Origin: Jutongia huaianensis
GTDB lineage: Bacteria > Bacillota > Clostridia > Lachnospirales > Lachnospiraceae
Assembly: GCF_014384985.1 (NCBI RefSeq)
Contig: NZ_JACRSX010000008.1
Coordinates: 1-64,000, forward strand
Length of the DNA stretch: 64,000 nt
Direction: 5' to 3'
The position numbers and the translations under genes are program-made. The notes under the pieces are model-generated. The model searched no databases and was not told the origin of the DNA. It saw only the letters and a program-made list of their open reading frames with translations. Positions 62,105 through 64,000 of the stretch are shown here, piece by piece; the stretch's first letter is position 1; every line of letters begins with the position of its first letter.

Positions 62105-64000
62105 ATGAATAGTTCAATATCATGGACAAAGGCGTATGTGCCGGATCTGGATTGTACGGCACAGGAATATATGGATGCAATGACATTGTCCGGTACAAAG
62201 GTTGAGGGATATACAGAGTTAGATAAGAATCTGGATAAGATCGTGGTTGGTAAGATCAATAAGATCGAAAAGCATCCGGATGCAGATAAGCTGGTGATCT
62301 GTCAGGTACAGATCGATGAGGCAGGCACAGAGGTACAGATCGTAACAGGTGCTCCAAATGTCAAAGAGGGAGATAAGGTGCCGGTTGTACTGGATGGCGG
62401 TCATGTAGCCAGCAGCCACAAGGATGGCGAGTCAGAGAATGGTTTCAAGATTAAAAAAGGAAAGCTCAGAGGAGTTGATTCCTTTGGGATGATGTGTTCC
62501 ATTGATGAGCTGGGGTCTAATACGGATATGTATCCGGATGCAGCCGAGGATGGAATCTATATTCTCAGTGATAATCCGGAATATGCAGATGCACCGATCG
62601 GGGCAGATGCGGTAGAGCTTCTGGGACTTCATGATGTGGTATTTGAGTATGAGGTGACTTCCAACCGTGTAGACTGTTTTGGACAGATTGGTATTGCCAG
62701 AGAGGTAGCTGCAACCTTCCGAAAGGATCTGGTGCTTCCGGAGGTGACAGAGACAGGTAACGGCGAGAATGTCAATGATTATGTATCAGTAGAAGTACAG
62801 GCACCGGAGCTTTGCTCCCGTTATGTGGCAAGAGTCGTAAAAAATATCAAGCTCGCTCCGTCCCCGGAGTGGATGCAGCGTCGTCTTGCTTCGGTTGGCA
62901 TTCGTCCGATCAATAATATTGTAGATATCACGAACTATGTAATGGAGGAGTATGCACAGCCAATGCATGCGTATGATCTGGACAAACTGGCAGATCATAA
63001 GATTATCGTAAGAAAAGCACACAAGGATGAGCCGTTTATGACACTGGATGGTCAGGAGAGAGTTCTTGACGATACCATGCTGGTGATCTGTGACGGGGAG
63101 AAGCCGGTAGGTGTTGCCGGTATTATGGGTGGAGAAAACTCTAAGATCACGGATGATGTGACTACTATGCTTTTCGAGGCTGCAACCTTTGACGGAACCA
63201 ATATCCGTAAATCCGGCAAGAAGCTTGGTATGCGTACCGATGCGCAGGCAAAGTTTGAGAAGGGACTTGATCCGAACAATGCGATCGATGCCATGAACCG
63301 TGCCTGCCAGCTCATCGAGGAGCTGGGTGCCGGTGAAGTTGTCGGTGGTGCTGTGGACGTATATCCGGTTAAGAAAGAACCGATCACTATCACATATAAT
63401 GTAGAGAAGATCAATGCCCTTCTTGGTACTGATATTGATGAGGATACCATGGTGGCATATTTTAAGAAGCTGGATCTGACAGTAGATCGTGAGAAAAAGG
63501 AAGTTCTTGTGCCAACCTGGAGACAGGATCTGGAAAGACTTGCGGATCTGGCTGAGGAGGTTGCCCGTTTCTTCGGATACGACAATATTCCGATGACACT
63601 TCCGTCCGGTTCTGCAACAGCAGGCGGACTTTCTGAGAAGATGCAGCATGAGAATATGGCAAGAGATATTGTGGAAGCCTATGGTTTTATGGAGGGAATG
63701 ACTTTCTCCTTTGAAAGCCCGAAGGTTTATGACAAGCTTCTTCTGCCGGCAGATGATGTGCTGCGTAAGAGCATTGCCATTATGAATCCACTGGGAGAGG
63801 ACTACAGTGTTATGCGGACGTCAGCCATTGGTGGTATGCTGACCTCTCTTGCAACAAACTATAACCGCCGAAACCAGAATGTCCGTCTTTACGAGCTGGC
63901 AAATGTATATCTTCCAAAGAGTCTGCCGCTTACCGAGCTTCCGGAGGAGCAGATGCAGCTGACACTTGGTATGTACGGTGAGGGAGATTTCTTTACCATG
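62105..64000 (+). CDS. pheT: Phenylalanyl-tRNA synthetase beta subunit (3' end outside window)
   Basis: 632 codons are visible and the gene continues past the edge. The first 150 residues contain the EMAP/OB-fold tRNA-binding domain (IVVGKINKIEKHPDADKLVICQV). The B3/B4 editing domain (about 210-390) has MQRRLASVGIRPINNIVDITNYVM and RAHKDEPF-type sequence, and GIMGGENSKITDDVTTMLFEAATFD. The B5 domain is at about 395-475, and the catalytic-like core begins near residue 480. An AAAGGA site precedes the ATG. It forms an operon with pheS under the T-box. Confidence 0.95.
   Translation, partial: MNSSISWTKAYVPDLDCTAQEYMDAMTLSGTKVEGYTELDKNLDKIVVGKINKIEKHPDADKLVICQVQIDEAGTEVQIVTGAPNVKEGDKVPVVLDGGHVASSHKDGESENGFKIKKGKLRGVDSFGMMCSIDELGSNTDMYPDAAEDGIYILSDNPEYADAPIGADAVELLGLHDVVFEYEVTSNRVDCFGQIGIAREVAATFRKDLVLPEVTETGNGENVNDYVSVEVQAPELCSRYVARVVKNIKLAPSPEWMQRRLASVGIRPINNIVDITNYVMEEYAQPMHAYDLDKLADHKIIVRKAHKDEPFMTLDGQERVLDDTMLVICDGEKPVGVAGIMGGENSKITDDVTTMLFEAATFDGTNIRKSGKKLGMRTDAQAKFEKGLDPNNAIDAMNRACQLIEELGAGEVVGGAVDVYPVKKEPITITYNVEKINALLGTDIDEDTMVAYFKKLDLTVDREKKEVLVPTWRQDLERLADLAEEVARFFGYDNIPMTLPSGSATAGGLSEKMQHENMARDIVEAYGFMEGMTFSFESPKVYDKLLLPADDVLRKSIAIMNPLGEDYSVMRTSAIGGMLTSLATNYNRRNQNVRLYELANVYLPKSLPLTELPEEQMQLTLGMYGEGDFFTM

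Noticed and set aside
62786..63649. 287-residue open frame on - within pheT
   Set aside because: Antisense to conserved pheT domains; no supporting start site.
1..64000. CRISPR arrays, tRNA genes, complete insertion sequences, toxin-antitoxin pairs
   Set aside because: No regularly spaced repeats, no cloverleaf-like GTTCGA-type segments and no transposase motifs were seen. The only mobile-element protein is the serine recombinase.

Overview
The window reads as chromosome of a low-to-middle GC Gram-positive member of the Clostridia, most probably Lachnospiraceae. The grounds are AGGAGG-type ribosome binding sites, a hemZ/rel/aminoacyl-tRNA synthetase neighbourhood, the tig-clpP-clpX-lon-engB block, a Phe T-box in front of pheST, teichoic-type polymer genes, a GH94 cellobiose phosphorylase and very large Lys-rich secreted Ig-like proteins. 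I do not assign a genus. No CRISPR array, tRNA, prophage or complete insertion sequence is visible.

Layout. 1-300: 3' end of a 23S rRNA gene, then two hairpin terminators, with no 5S gene in between. 328-2935: shikimate kinase-like gene (-), an orphan cheV (+) and a signal-less subtilase (-). 3098-9290: envelope region with two CDP-glycerol glycerophosphotransferase-family proteins around a secreted fibronectin-III protein, then a 58-residue protein and a membrane-anchored C39-like peptidase. 9367-19572: rel, MBL hydrolase, hemZ, HD-GYP protein, aspS, PAP2 phosphatase and leuS, all on +. 19741-23956: MarR regulator and a heterodimeric ABC exporter with one degenerate ATP site. 24106-29396 (-): argH, a small acidic membrane protein, pcrA and tyrA. 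29603-32866: class A PBP and a small membrane protein. 32998-40304: a short serine recombinase followed by two giant paralogous secreted proteins. 40564-45560: Rrf2 and BlaI-type regulators, TPR lipoprotein, hflX, folA and an unknown protein. 45677-49538: cellobiose phosphorylase (-), polysaccharide deacetylase (+), XRE regulator (-). 49790-60470: glmM, tig, clpP, clpX, lon, engB, ddl, murF. 60551-64000: Phe T-box leader, pheS and the first 632 codons of pheT, which runs off the window.

The genes mostly serve translation and stress control (rel, synthetases, hflX, engB, proteases), cell wall building (PBP, glmM, ddl, murF, deacetylase, teichoic-type transferases) and the cell surface. The most unusual parts are: (i) the recombinase/giant surface protein locus at 33-40 kb; (ii) a small dispersed hairpin repeat at about 41.7, 52.6 and 54.7 kb, one copy of which puts a terminator-like hairpin just before the clpP ribosome binding site; (iii) a shikimate kinase homologue with altered shikimate-contact motifs; (iv) dense symmetric operator-like sequences in front of glmM/XRE and of cellobiose phosphorylase. 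All calls come from reading the sequence; no database search was run.
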